A stretch of DNA of 64,000 nt from Kalymmatonema gypsitolerans NIES-4073 (GCF_002368435.1 NZ_AP018264.1:170763-234762), one strand, 5' to 3'; shown: positions 51,622-61,427, counted from the first letter of the stretch. Numbers and translations: made by a program. The notes: generated by a model from the sequence alone, not told the origin.

Positions 51622-54156
51622 ATGACTCAAACTCCTTCCCTCAAAACCCAAACTTTGCAAGTTGGCGGTATGGACTGCGGAAGCTGCGCCAAGACAATTG
51701 AAGTCGCTTTGCAACAGTTACATGGTGTGACAGAAGCAACGGTAAACTTTACAACTGGTAAGGCTAGGGTTTCTTATGATCCAGAAATATTGAGTGAAAA
51801 GAGTATCTATAACCAAATTAAAGGTTTGGGTTATACGATAGAGCAAAGTCATCAGGCACAATCCCATCAGCAGACTCATTCCTGTGGCGGTGAACACGAC
51901 CATGACCACCAAAATCATGACCATAACGTAGATATAGTTTCTCTGCAAACGCTACAGCTACAAATTAGCGGGATGGATTGTGGCAGTTGTGCGAAAACCA
52001 TTGAGGTTGGGGTGCAGAAGATCATAGGCGTACAAGAAGCATCGGTCAGCTTTGCCAGCGAAAGATTGCATATATCCTATGACCCACAATTGGTAAATGA
52101 GACAGCAATTTATGACCGGATTAAAGATTTAGGTTATACGGTTGAGGAGGGTGTTGAAGCAAGTTCCTATCATCATACTGATTCTTATGGTCATGACCAC
52201 GAGTATGATCATAACCACGAGCATTCTCAGCCAATAAACAAGTCCAAACAAAAGCAAAAATCCGACTTAACAAGCTGGAGATTCTGGATTGAAAATCGTC
52301 GAGGACAGAGTGTCATACTTGCAGGTATAGGCTTAGTTTTAGGTCTACTTACTCAGTATTTAGTGTTACCCATCTGGATTGCACGAGCTTTTTATGGCAT
52401 TGGTATAGTAATTGCTGGCTATCCGATCGCACGGGCTGGTTTATTTGAGTTGCGCTTGCGCCGCGCCGATATGAATCTGCTGATGACCATTTCGGTGATT
52501 GGGGCAGTGATTTTAGGAGACTTGTTTGAAGGGGGGCTGGTTGTCTTTTTGTTCTCTTTAGGCACAACATTGCAAGTTTTCACCTTTGGTCGTACCCGCA
52601 ATGCCATTCGCTCACTGATGGATTTGACTCCACCTACTGCTACAGTTAAGCGCGGGAATCAGGAATTTACAGTTCCCGTCGAAAGTATTCAGCTAGGTGA
52701 AGTTTTGACGATTCGACCAGGAGGGCGTGTGGCGTTGGATGGTGTGGTTGTTTCTGGTAACAGTGCTATTGACCAATCTCCAATTACAGGAGAGTCAATT
52801 CCAGAAGATAAAGCCGTTGGGGATACTGTCTTTGCAGGCACTTTAAATCAGACAGGTTTTTTAGAAGTCAAAGTTACGCACACTGCTAGCGATACAACCG
52901 TTGCCAAAATTATTAATTTGGTAGAACAAGCTCAAGAAAGCCGCGCACCCTCGCAGCAGTGGGTGGATAAGTTTGCACAAGTTTACACACCGATAGTGAT
53001 TTTAGCAGCGATCGCCATCGCCCTAATTCCGCCCTTGGCTTTTGCTCAACCTTTTAACGTCTGGCTTTACCGCGCACTGGTCATGCTAGTAATTGCTTGT
53101 CCCTGTGCCTTAGTCATTTCTACTCCAGTTTCCATTGTCAGTGCTATTGGTGCTGCAACTCGGCGGGGCGTTCTATTTAAAGGGGGTAATGCACTGGAAA
53201 CTGCTGGACATCTAACTACCCTTGCTTTTGATAAAACTGGCACAATTACACAAGGGCTGCCCATTGTGCAGCAGGTTTATGACTTGGGGAAAGTGAATGC
53301 AGACATGGTATTACAGATTGCTGCTTCCTTAGAACAACAGTCTGAACATCCCCTAGCAAAAGCTATTGTGGCAAAGGCTCAAGATTTAGGGCTGGAGTTA
53401 GAAATGCCCCTTAATTTTACCGCATTACCGGGTAAAGGGATTCAGGCAAACTTGAGTCAGATGTTGTATTTGGTTGGTAATCGAAGGTTATTTGCAGACC
53501 AAGGTATTTGCTTGTCTGATGAAGCTGAATCTTTGTTAACTGAAATTGAACAACTCGGTCAAATTCCGGTGCTAGTAGGGACAAACGAAGGGTTATTAGG
53601 AGCGATCGCCCTCTCTGATGGCATCCGCTTAGAAGCGACAGAAGCCTTGCGACAATTGAAGCAGGTTGGATTGAAGCGATTGGTGATGTTGACAGGCGAT
53701 CGTACTGTTGTGGCCAGGCAAATTGCCCAACAAGTTGGAATTACAGAGTATCAGGCAGAACTGTTACCTGAAGATAAACTGCAAGCAATTCAACAGTTGC
53801 GTCGTCACGGAGTAGTAGGTATGGTTGGAGATGGCATTAACGATGCACCTGCTTTAGCTACGGCAGATATTAGTTTTGCTGTGGGTGGAATTGATATCGC
53901 TTTAGAGACAGCAGATGTGGTGCTGGTAGGTAGTGACTTGAGACAGCTTGCTTATGCAGTAGATTTAAGCCGACGTACTGTATCAGTGATTCAACAGAAT
54001 GTGGTTTTTTCTCTCGTAACTAAGGCTTTATTTTTACTATTGGGAACGTTTGGGTTTGTTGGTTTAGCGATCGCCGTCTTAGCTGATACAGGAACTTCCC
54101 TGCTAGTGACTGCAAATGGAATGCGGCTGTTTAAAACCAAAACTTTGAAAAATTAA
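51622..54156 (+). CDS. ziaA: Zn/Cd-type P1B ATPase with two metal-binding domains
   Basis: An 844-residue P-type ATPase. Two N-terminal HMA domains carry GMDCGSC (residues about 16-22 and 117-123), each followed by a His-rich linker (HSCGGEHDHDHQNHDHN and HHTDSYGHDHEYDHNHEH). Membrane and catalytic motifs are TGES (actuator), CPCAL (near 492), phosphorylated DKTGT (D537), HPLA and GDGINDAPAL. CPC with His-rich termini points to Zn/Cd/Pb export, as in ZiaA/CadA. It is divergent from the SmtB-type repressor and shares the operator region. The gene is complete; the metal is inferred from family features. Confidence 0.92.
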   Translation: MTQTPSLKTQTLQVGGMDCGSCAKTIEVALQQLHGVTEATVNFTTGKARVSYDPEILSEKSIYNQIKGLGYTIEQSHQAQSHQQTHSCGGEHDHDHQNHDHNVDIVSLQTLQLQISGMDCGSCAKTIEVGVQKIIGVQEASVSFASERLHISYDPQLVNETAIYDRIKDLGYTVEEGVEASSYHHTDSYGHDHEYDHNHEHSQPINKSKQKQKSDLTSWRFWIENRRGQSVILAGIGLVLGLLTQYLVLPIWIARAFYGIGIVIAGYPIARAGLFELRLRRADMNLLMTISVIGAVILGDLFEGGLVVFLFSLGTTLQVFTFGRTRNAIRSLMDLTPPTATVKRGNQEFTVPVESIQLGEVLTIRPGGRVALDGVVVSGNSAIDQSPITGESIPEDKAVGDTVFAGTLNQTGFLEVKVTHTASDTTVAKIINLVEQAQESRAPSQQWVDKFAQVYTPIVILAAIAIALIPPLAFAQPFNVWLYRALVMLVIACPCALVISTPVSIVSAIGAATRRGVLFKGGNALETAGHLTTLAFDKTGTITQGLPIVQQVYDLGKVNADMVLQIAASLEQQSEHPLAKAIVAKAQDLGLELEMPLNFTALPGKGIQANLSQMLYLVGNRRLFADQGICLSDEAESLLTEIEQLGQIPVLVGTNEGLLGAIALSDGIRLEATEALRQLKQVGLKRLVMLTGDRTVVARQIAQQVGITEYQAELLPEDKLQAIQQLRRHGVVGMVGDGINDAPALATADISFAVGGIDIALETADVVLVGSDLRQLAYAVDLSRRTVSVIQQNVVFSLVTKALFLLLGTFGFVGLAIAVLADTGTSLLVTANGMRLFKTKTLKN

Positions 54157-54213
54157 ACAAATGACGCATATTCTACAGACATTAGTAACGTTTAGCGAAC
54201 GTTATTAAAGGTT

Positions 54214-54911
54214 TTACTCTAGTAATTTTCCTTGCCTGAATTTCTGTAGTTTCAGCACCGTGATACATATCATTAACCACAAAAATCCAACACCATACCC
54301 AGCAATTACATCTGTCGGCCAATATACTCCTAAATATAGGCGACTAATACCAATTGCCACAATTAAAATAACCGCTAAAACATAGATTAACCGCGAAAAT
54401 TGAGGATAATAAGTAGCTAGTATATAGGCAATAAAACCATACAATACCATAGAACCTAGTGCATGACCGCTAGGAAAACTGAAAGATTTTTCAGAAATCA
54501 AAAGTGTCTAAAGTTGCGGACGGGGTTTTGAAAAAATAACTTTAAACCTGTATTTAGAGTTAACCCTCCTATACAAGTAAGCACAAAAATATATGTTTCT
54601 ACTCGGTAACGTCGCCACCAAAGTATTCCTAAAGTCATTGCTGCGACTACTACTACTGTCTTTGGATTACCGAGATTTGTTAGAAATAACATTAAATTAT
54701 TAAGACTCGGATTGGCAAATTGATGTAGCCATAATAAGAAAGATGTATCAAATGCAAAAGCTTCTTTCTCTAAAACTTCTTCAGCAAGCTTGGCGACAAT
54801 AAACAGGATCAGCAGACAAACAGTAAGTCCAACTATACCAATCGTGGCAATTAAAGGAGCTAAACGAGGGTATATATGGCGCAACCAAAAGGTAGAAATT
54901 TTTCGTATCAT
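54214..54911 (-). pseudogene. PAP2-family phosphatase with frameshift and stop
   Basis: Frame 1 (start 54911) gives an N-terminal TM region, then TGLKLFFQNP. The expected R-P-x-L motif continues only if one base is added near 54521-54524. In that corrected frame a TAG at 54508-54510 stands where the family has a Trp. The last part (to 54214) is intact: SFSFPSGHALGS and GISRLYLGVYWPTDVIAGY carry the catalytic His residues of lipid-phosphate phosphatases. Two separate lesions mean an inactive gene. A sequencing error could explain one lesion but hardly both. Confidence 0.85.
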
Positions 54912-55019
54912 TGAATATGTCTAAGTCTGTTATGGATTTATAGCTTACAAAATAATAGTCAAGAACTTGAAAAGACGATTTTGAATCGAAAATTGGGTTA
55001 TTTTGCTCAAACTAGGCTT

Positions 55020-55127
55020 CTAAGCACCTGGTTTAAAGTAATCTAGTAATCTATCTCCTGAATCTTCCCTTACTAGGGCTACCACTATACAGTTTTTGAG
55101 TTTTGTGACCTTTGCAACTTTGTTCAT
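55020..55127 (-). CDS. Possible small protein, 35 aa
   Basis: An ATG at 55127 follows a TAGGAG ribosome-binding site five bases upstream and opens 35 codons: MNKVAKVTKLKNCIVVALV, then REDSGDRLLDYFKPGA. There is no signal peptide. The rest of the 54912-55234 gap has a 19-bp direct repeat (54957-54975 and 55195-55213, one mismatch) bracketing this ORF. Whether it is expressed is unknown. Confidence 0.35.
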   Translation of the reverse strand: MNKVAKVTKLKNCIVVALVREDSGDRLLDYFKPGA

Positions 55128-55234
55128 TATTGCTCCTACTTACTGCTGGATACGATACTTTATCTAAACTTGCAGGTTTATCGTAGAGAGAAAAAGTCAA
55201 GAACTTGGAAAGAGATGGCTAGCAATGAAGATTT

Positions 55235-56434
55235 TTACTCTTTACCTACTGATTTCCATCTTCCACTTTCAAATACCAGTAGTAATGCGATCGCACTCAA
55301 AGCGAAAATACTTCCAGTGATGAAAGTTGCTTTTGGACTGATTGTTTGCCACAAAACACCTCCCAACAAACTAGCTGGTAAGAGTGCTACACCAGTAGCT
55401 AAATTAATTAACCCAAAAGCAGTACCTCGTAGATGGGACGGAACTCTATCTGCTACCAGTGCTAATAATATGCCCTGACTCATCCCCTGATGCAGCCCAT
55501 ACAGCCCAAACAGTCCCCACACCTGCCAAGGAGCATTAACAAATGCAAAACCTAAATATGCCAACGCATATACACAAAATCCACCCACTAGTAGCCCCAA
55601 TCTACCAATGCGGTCAGATAGCAATCCTACTGGATAGGCACTGAGGGAGTAAGCTATATTCATTACAACTAGAGTAAGTGGTACTAGTGAGGCGGATACT
55701 CCAGCTTGCTGCGCTTGCAGCAATAAAAAAGCATCGCTAGAGTTACCGAGATTAAATAGTAATGCAACCACAACTAGCACCCAGTAGCTTTTACCCAAAC
55801 CTTGCAAAGCAGACCAATGTAGAGGATTATTCTGCCTTCGATTATTTCTATTGTCAGGTTCGCGCACGCCAGTTGCCAAAAGGGCTACTGCTAAAATTCC
55901 GGGAAGCACTGCTAACCAGAAAACTAGACGAAAGTTCTGTCCTGAAAAAGACATCAAGATGAATGCAACTAGTGGCCCAGTGAATGCGCCGATGGTGTCT
56001 AAAGATTGCCGCAAACCGTAGGCAGCTCCACGATTAACGCTATCGGTAACATCTGCTACGATTGCATCGCGGGGAGCTACACGAATTCCCTTACCAACGC
56101 GATCACCAAAACGAGCCATCAATACCCAAGCAGGACTAGTTGCCAATGCGAACAGAGGTTTAACTAAGGTAGATAATCCATAACCAACAACAGCTAATTT
56201 CTTACGCTGTCCTAAATAATCACTTAAGACTCCTGAAAAAACTTTCAGTACAGAAGCAGTTGATTCTGCAATTCCCTCAATCCACCCAACTGTCAGCAAA
56301 TCTGCCCCTAATACCGAAACTAGAAATAGTGGCAACACTGAATGAATCATCTCAGAACTAATATCAGTTAACAAGCTGACAAATCCTAAAACCCAAACAT
56401 TACGGGGGATAGTTTGAAAAGTTTTTGTTGTCAC
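55235..56434 (-). CDS. Major facilitator superfamily transporter
   Basis: A 399-residue MFS protein with about 12 hydrophobic helices. Motif A-like segments are GVLSDYLGQRKK (TM2-3) and GLLSDRIGRLGL (TM8-9). FGDRVGKGIRVAPRDAIVADV is typical of a bacterial MFS subfamily without assigned substrate. It lacks a His-rich tail. A regulatory box lies 100 bp upstream, placing it with the metal-resistance regulon, so efflux of a metal or chelate is a fair guess but not shown by the sequence. The gene appears intact. Confidence 0.88.
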   Translation of the reverse strand: MTTKTFQTIPRNVWVLGFVSLLTDISSEMIHSVLPLFLVSVLGADLLTVGWIEGIAESTASVLKVFSGVLSDYLGQRKKLAVVGYGLSTLVKPLFALATSPAWVLMARFGDRVGKGIRVAPRDAIVADVTDSVNRGAAYGLRQSLDTIGAFTGPLVAFILMSFSGQNFRLVFWLAVLPGILAVALLATGVREPDNRNNRRQNNPLHWSALQGLGKSYWVLVVVALLFNLGNSSDAFLLLQAQQAGVSASLVPLTLVVMNIAYSLSAYPVGLLSDRIGRLGLLVGGFCVYALAYLGFAFVNAPWQVWGLFGLYGLHQGMSQGILLALVADRVPSHLRGTAFGLINLATGVALLPASLLGGVLWQTISPKATFITGSIFALSAIALLLVFESGRWKSVGKE

Positions 56435-56533
56435 TGCTGTTACCTTTGAGTTGATGACTGGTAATTCGGTGTTAAGAGAAAGCTGTAATTGTCAAATCAC
56501 AGTTAATTGCATTTATCATCATCACACTTGACG

Positions 56534-56551
56534 ATGAAATTGGAATGAAAT
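56534..56551 (-). promoter_or_regulatory. Direct-repeat box i
   Basis: ATGAAATTGGAATGAAAT, half-sites 11 bp apart, 100 bp upstream of the MFS gene. Confidence 0.75.
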
Positions 56552-56599
56552 TCTATCGCCTCCAAGAAACCTCCATTTGGAGCAATTTTTAAGGTTGGC

Positions 56600-56700
56600 G
56601 TAGTGCTTGCAGTTGTTCTAACTGTTGGGTTTGTTCTTGCAGCCGCATAGCAAGGCGATGCCTTTGGCGGGCTACGCCTACGCACACTGTTAAAAAATTG
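56600..56700. repeat. Dispersed repeat copy 2 and coiled-coil remnant
   Basis: Identical 18-bp repeat (56655-56672) to the one at 7758-7775. On the minus strand a short frame (MRLQEQTQQLEQLQALRQP then stop) near 56595-56650 looks like a sliver of a coiled-coil gene. The remaining gap to 56892 shows no ORF. Confidence 0.5.
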
Positions 56701-56979
56701 CTAAACATACAATATGCCAATGCGTTAAGCTATTGTGCTTTTTTAGCTTCAGGGTTTCTTTCGCAAGCATGAAGACAAATATCGCTCATAGCTTTATTTT
56801 TAAGCAATAACAGTAATTTATTAACCTTATGAATAGACAAATCAAAAATTTTGATTTGTGGCTAAGTGGACGTTTGCGAGGGTAATTTAATTGTGAGGCT
56901 AATAACCAGGACAGTAATCACAAATCGCTTGAGCAAACTAGCACGGACTCGCACAATTTGAGTATTTTTACTCACCATT

Positions 56980-58248
56980 GTGATTGTGATATCAATAACT
57001 ATACCCAATTCTGTGAGAGCGCAAGATGAACGAGTAACAGTACGTCTAGATGGTCGTGCATTGTTCCGAGTAAGTGCAGTGGATAACACCAAGGCATCAG
57101 ATCGAGCAAGGCAAATCGAACGACGCATGAATCGGTTATTAGAAAATCCAACAGCAATTTCTCCACCTCAGATTGAAACTTCCCAAGATAAGCAAAAGCG
57201 TGTTATTACTACTGCGGGAGTACCAATTGTTACTCTAACTACAACAGATGCTCAAGACAATTTAACAACCGTTGATGCGCTAGCTATCCAATGGTCACAG
57301 GCAATTGATGCTGCTCTTAAACGAGCAAGTCAACGCCGCCTTTCGCCTTGGGGGCGATTTGTAGCAGAAGTACAAGCATCAGTAGAGACTGCTTTTGGGC
57401 GACTGATAGAATCTGCTATCACAATTATTCCGCGTGCGATCGCTGCTATTTTAGTAATTGGTCTTTTCTGGGCAATAGCCACATTTATACGTTGGCTGAT
57501 GCGAATTATCTTCCGCCACATTGTTGAAGATTTGACCGTTGAAAACCTAATTAAGCAGGTTGCATATTACGCCGTTTGGACACTTGGTTTGATAGTTGCC
57601 CTCGATGCTTTTGGCTTTGATCCCCAGGCTGTGGCGACTGGATTAGGATTAACTAGCCTTGCTTTGGGATTTGCCCTTAAGGATATCATCTCCAACTTTA
57701 TTAGTGGTATGCTAATTCTTGTCTTACGTCCTTTTGAGTTGGGCGATCAAATTGTTGTTGGCGAAACCGAAGGAAACGTTGAACGTATAGAATTGCGTGC
57801 TACCCAACTTCGTACCTACGATGGTCGTGTGGTACTGATTCCTAATGCTGAAGTGTTTACTTCTCGGATCATTAACAACACAGCTGCACCTATCCGCCGT
57901 AGCAGTGTCGAACTATTCATTGGTTACGATAGCGACCTGCAACAAGTAGTTACTGTATTAAAAAATGCAGCCCAGGCAACACAAGAGGTACTTGATGAGC
58001 CGGGGGTTTCTGTGCGGATAAGAGAGTTAGGACAAGATGACGTTGTAGTTGAAACACGCTTTTGGACAGATTCGCGGCGTTCTGATTTTGTGGCTACGAC
58101 ATCAGCAGTTAGACAGGCGATAGTTGCTGCGTTGAAAAAAGCGAATATTGGATTACCAGACCCCGATGTCAGAATTTTAGTGCCGCTTCATCCCCAAAAG
58201 TGGCAAGCAGCATTCGGTCTAAAAGATAGTGACAGCACTTCATCTTAA
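56980..58248 (+). CDS. MscS-family mechanosensitive channel, leader interrupted by TGA
   Basis: A 422-residue frame from a GTG at 56980. Two or three TM helices at about 143-165 and 185-205 lead into the pore-lining helix (AVATGLGLTSLALGFALKDIISNFISG) and the MscS beta domain (FELGDQIVVGETEGNVERIELRATQLRTYDGRVVLIPNAE). The same frame is open further upstream from a GTG at 56893, but a TGA at codon 23 of that extension interrupts a good signal peptide ending SVRA. The channel may therefore be made only from the internal GTG, with a shortened leader. It releases osmolytes on hypo-osmotic shock. Confidence 0.85.
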   Translation: MIVISITIPNSVRAQDERVTVRLDGRALFRVSAVDNTKASDRARQIERRMNRLLENPTAISPPQIETSQDKQKRVITTAGVPIVTLTTTDAQDNLTTVDALAIQWSQAIDAALKRASQRRLSPWGRFVAEVQASVETAFGRLIESAITIIPRAIAAILVIGLFWAIATFIRWLMRIIFRHIVEDLTVENLIKQVAYYAVWTLGLIVALDAFGFDPQAVATGLGLTSLALGFALKDIISNFISGMLILVLRPFELGDQIVVGETEGNVERIELRATQLRTYDGRVVLIPNAEVFTSRIINNTAAPIRRSSVELFIGYDSDLQQVVTVLKNAAQATQEVLDEPGVSVRIRELGQDDVVVETRFWTDSRRSDFVATTSAVRQAIVAALKKANIGLPDPDVRILVPLHPQKWQAAFGLKDSDSTSS

Positions 58249-58300
58249 CCCTGTGAATAAATTTTTACCAATATCTACTCAAAATATTGTCAACAGCAGT

Positions 58301-59692
58301 TTAATGACTATGGCGGTGGTGAATGTCCCTAGTGTGAGGGTGAGTGTGATAAAGAATCCTCGTGTGTTCGTGAAGATGGTTGTGAGGTTCAGCTATAACT
58401 ATCCCCTCATCGTGGTCATGCTGATGGTATTCATCGTGGATGTGTTTATGTTTATGCACAGTAACATAGTGTAGATGTTCGTGTTCATGTGGATGAGGCG
58501 AGAGGGTAATTTGCACTATCACTAGCAGCATCAAGCCTACTAAACTACCATAAATAAACTCACGTTCAGCAAAGTGACTTCCTAACCAACCCGCAAGAGG
58601 GTAGGAGATTGCCCACCAAAGATGACTCCAGGCAAAGTGTGCGCCATAAACTCGCCCTTGTATAGCAGTGGGGATACGGTCTGCAATTAATGTCTGAGTA
58701 GGTAAGTTGACTAAATTTTGCCCCGCACCCGCTACCAACCATAAGACCATCAATACTGTTAAATTTGCGTAGTTGGCAGGTAATAAAGCCAAGGTGATCA
58801 AAGTTGCACCAATCAAAACAAACGTTGTACGCGACAAACTTCTATTGAACGTACCATAAATAACTGCACACAGAGTTGCACCAATCCCAAAAGCTGCCAT
58901 CACCCAGCCGTACTGCACTTCTCCAAACTTAAGTGTACCTTGGACATAGCCAACAGTATTGACTAAGATTTGCGCTCCGGCAATTGATGCGACCAACTGC
59001 ATTGCTAGTGCGTAACGAATAGGTGCATCTGTAAGCAGGCGAGTTGTACCGTCTTGAATGTCTCCCCATGTTCGGCGTGTTGTTCTGGAAGGCTGCTGAT
59101 TTTGTGCAACTACGAGCTGACCTGGTAGGGTGAAGATTAAGATTGCCGCGATCGCAAAGCTGAGAGCATCCAAAAAGAAGACTTGTCTTGCACCAATGAA
59201 GGCGGCGACACTTCCAGCGATACCAGGGCCAAGTACACCAAGCAATTGGTAAGTAGCGGACGAAAGTGCAATCGCCCCTGCATAGTCATTCTCACCCGTA
59301 ACTAATGGAATTGTGGCTTGGTAAGTTGGAGTAAAAAAAGCATTAAAAACATTAAGCGCAAATATCAATACGTAAACTTGCCAAATTTGCGTCACAAAAG
59401 GCAACATACTCACAATTAACATTCTGAATATGTGAGTTACGACCATGATTTTCTTGCGGTCGAAGCGGTCTGCGATCGCACCTGCAAGAGGAGACAGCAA
59501 TACAAAAGCAGTTACACGCAGAGTTAGAGCTACTGAAAGCACAACCCCCGCATTCTTTCCAGCTAAATCAAAGGCAAGAAGGGCTAAACCCACCCAAGTA
59601 AGTGCATCACCCAATAAACTAGTAGTCTGAGCAGCGTACAGCCTTGCAAATACCGGATTTTTCAAGCTGCGGAAAAATATCAAGGTATTCAT
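58301..59692 (-). CDS. NrsD/NreB-like MFS exporter with His-rich tail
   Basis: A 463-residue MFS transporter of the DHA3 type: about 12 TM helices to residue 395, motif A-like GAIADRFDRKK near residue 70. From residue 400 to the end it has a cytoplasmic-type tail with 23 His among 64 residues, arranged HxH. NrsD (Synechocystis) and NreB (Ralstonia) Ni2+ exporters have this layout, MFS plus terminal His tail. Nickel or cobalt export is thus likely. No direct-repeat box was found in the 59693-59830 part of its upstream region. It converges with mscS (52 bp apart). Confidence 0.87.
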   Translation of the reverse strand: MNTLIFFRSLKNPVFARLYAAQTTSLLGDALTWVGLALLAFDLAGKNAGVVLSVALTLRVTAFVLLSPLAGAIADRFDRKKIMVVTHIFRMLIVSMLPFVTQIWQVYVLIFALNVFNAFFTPTYQATIPLVTGENDYAGAIALSSATYQLLGVLGPGIAGSVAAFIGARQVFFLDALSFAIAAILIFTLPGQLVVAQNQQPSRTTRRTWGDIQDGTTRLLTDAPIRYALAMQLVASIAGAQILVNTVGYVQGTLKFGEVQYGWVMAAFGIGATLCAVIYGTFNRSLSRTTFVLIGATLITLALLPANYANLTVLMVLWLVAGAGQNLVNLPTQTLIADRIPTAIQGRVYGAHFAWSHLWWAISYPLAGWLGSHFAEREFIYGSLVGLMLLVIVQITLSPHPHEHEHLHYVTVHKHKHIHDEYHQHDHDEGIVIAEPHNHLHEHTRILYHTHPHTRDIHHRHSH

Positions 59693-59830
59693 TTACCAAG
59701 GGGCATAGTTATAAAAGTCTTTTATAGTAAGATTTTAACACTAATAGGGGGAGGGGGCATATTTATCAAAGCTGGAACATAGCCTTGACAAGACCATTTT
59801 CACTTAAGAGATAATGTGGACGGAATTAAA

Positions 59831-60008
59831 GGATAAGGTGGCCGCTCTTAAAACCCGGAATGCTTATTTTTACATTGCCCTACTTTGGTCATAATTTACA
59901 AGTGATAACTTCGTTAGGCAACGCTTACGCATTCAATCTTTCAAATACGCTTCAGTCACAGATTCTGTTGAGCGGTCACTTTATAGTTAAAAAACAGTCA
60001 CTTTATCC
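59831..60008. repeat. MITE-like inverted repeats
   Basis: GGATAAGGTGGCCGCTC at 59831-59847 has an imperfect inverse at 59970-59984 (GAGCGGTCACTTTAT) and a second partial inverse at 59996-60008. No ORF lies inside. The surrounding gap 59693-60035 shows no other clear feature. It could be a non-autonomous element or an IS relic. Confidence 0.35.
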
Positions 60009-60035
60009 TTACAGTGACATATCCAATTTTGGGGA

Positions 60036-61427
60036 TTATTCCCACTCCGCATCCAGGCGTTGGACTACGCCCAATCGCAGAACTTTGAAGGGTAACTTAA
60101 TAGTAAAGGTACTGCCTTTACCTAACTCACTTTGCACGTCTATACTACCGTGGTGTGCCTGAACAATTGCCTGAGCAATGGCTAATCCTAATCCAGAACC
60201 ACCAGTGTTACGAGAGCGATCGCTACTTACCCGATAAAAACGATCAAAAACTCGCCTCAGTTCATGTTGTGGGATACCAATACCTGTATCTTGAACTTTA
60301 ATTACAGCATAATTATCATTGCTTTCTAAGATAACTGTGACTTCGCCTCCTTTGAGTGTATATTGAATTGCATTGACAATTAAGTTAGAAACCAATCGAT
60401 AAAGCTGATCGGAATTCCCTATAACATTCATATTTTGCTTAACTCGGATTGATGATGTCAACTTTACTCCTGCGGTAGTTGCCATCGCTTCAAATTCTTC
60501 AATTAAATCGCTAACAATATCATTTAAACAACAAACTTCGTGCTGTAACTTTTGAGCTTGTCTATCTAAACGTGCTAGCATCAATAAGTCAACGACTAAA
60601 GTTGTTAGCCTCTGATTTTGACGCTGTATAGTTTGCAATATATCTCGTGTTTCTTGTTCATCTATTTCTGATATTAAAAGTGCTGATTCTACAGTTGCAC
60701 TTGTCGCAGCTAAAGGCGTTCGTAATTCATGTGCAGCATCGGCTGTAAACTGTTGAATTTGTCGATATGACTGATAAATTGGCTGCATCGCTAATCCTGA
60801 CAACCACCAACTGGCACCTGCAATCATAACCATAGCCATCGGCAGCCCTAATATCAAAATTAGCTTTACGCTATCCAAATAATGATTAAACTCTTCTAGA
60901 CTTCGCCCTACTTGCATATATCCCCAATCTTGATAATTTTGGGTATGCAGAGATAGAGTAATTTGATGGTATTCGTTGCCTTTGCTATCTTTGAGAAATT
61001 GCCAAGTTTTTGGATTGAAAATATTAGGTAATCCCTCTGGATAATAACCAGCATTAGCAATTAATTTGCCTGAAGTATCAAAAAAACGTATATAGTAGCT
61101 AGTTTTAGTAACAATACCCAGAAGATGACGTTTAGGATGCGGCTGTTCTTGAATACAATTACTAGCCCCAATTCTACAGTTACCTGTATTTGGAAATAAC
61201 TGATTTACTAATGGTTCCAAACGTCCAGGTGACTGAAGTTTTAGTTCAATACTGTCGTGCAGTGTCCCAGCTACAGTCTCAATTTCACTGTCTAAAGCTA
61301 CCACATGAGCATGAAACACAGACCTGTAAAAGCTAAAGGCACATAGGCTTAAAATCAAACCCATAACAATAGCGTAATACAGAGCTAGACGAACGCGGGT
61401 GAGCCGAAACAGTTTATTTTGATTCAT
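60036..61427 (-). CDS. Sensor histidine kinase, NrsS/RppB-like (second)
   Basis: A 463-residue kinase from the ATG at 61427; a start at 61469 would overlap the regulator more. TM1 is near 10-32, a periplasmic sensor of about 150 residues follows, and TM2 is near 185-207. HisKA has H in AHELRTPLAA; HATPase boxes VQDTGIGIP and GGSGLGLAIAQ are intact. It overlaps the response-regulator gene by 14 bases. It is a paralogue of the kinase at 29243-30643, with the two sensors diverged more than the catalytic parts, so they may sense different metals. Confidence 0.87.
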   Translation of the reverse strand: MNQNKLFRLTRVRLALYYAIVMGLILSLCAFSFYRSVFHAHVVALDSEIETVAGTLHDSIELKLQSPGRLEPLVNQLFPNTGNCRIGASNCIQEQPHPKRHLLGIVTKTSYYIRFFDTSGKLIANAGYYPEGLPNIFNPKTWQFLKDSKGNEYHQITLSLHTQNYQDWGYMQVGRSLEEFNHYLDSVKLILILGLPMAMVMIAGASWWLSGLAMQPIYQSYRQIQQFTADAAHELRTPLAATSATVESALLISEIDEQETRDILQTIQRQNQRLTTLVVDLLMLARLDRQAQKLQHEVCCLNDIVSDLIEEFEAMATTAGVKLTSSIRVKQNMNVIGNSDQLYRLVSNLIVNAIQYTLKGGEVTVILESNDNYAVIKVQDTGIGIPQHELRRVFDRFYRVSSDRSRNTGGSGLGLAIAQAIVQAHHGSIDVQSELGKGSTFTIKLPFKVLRLGVVQRLDAEWE

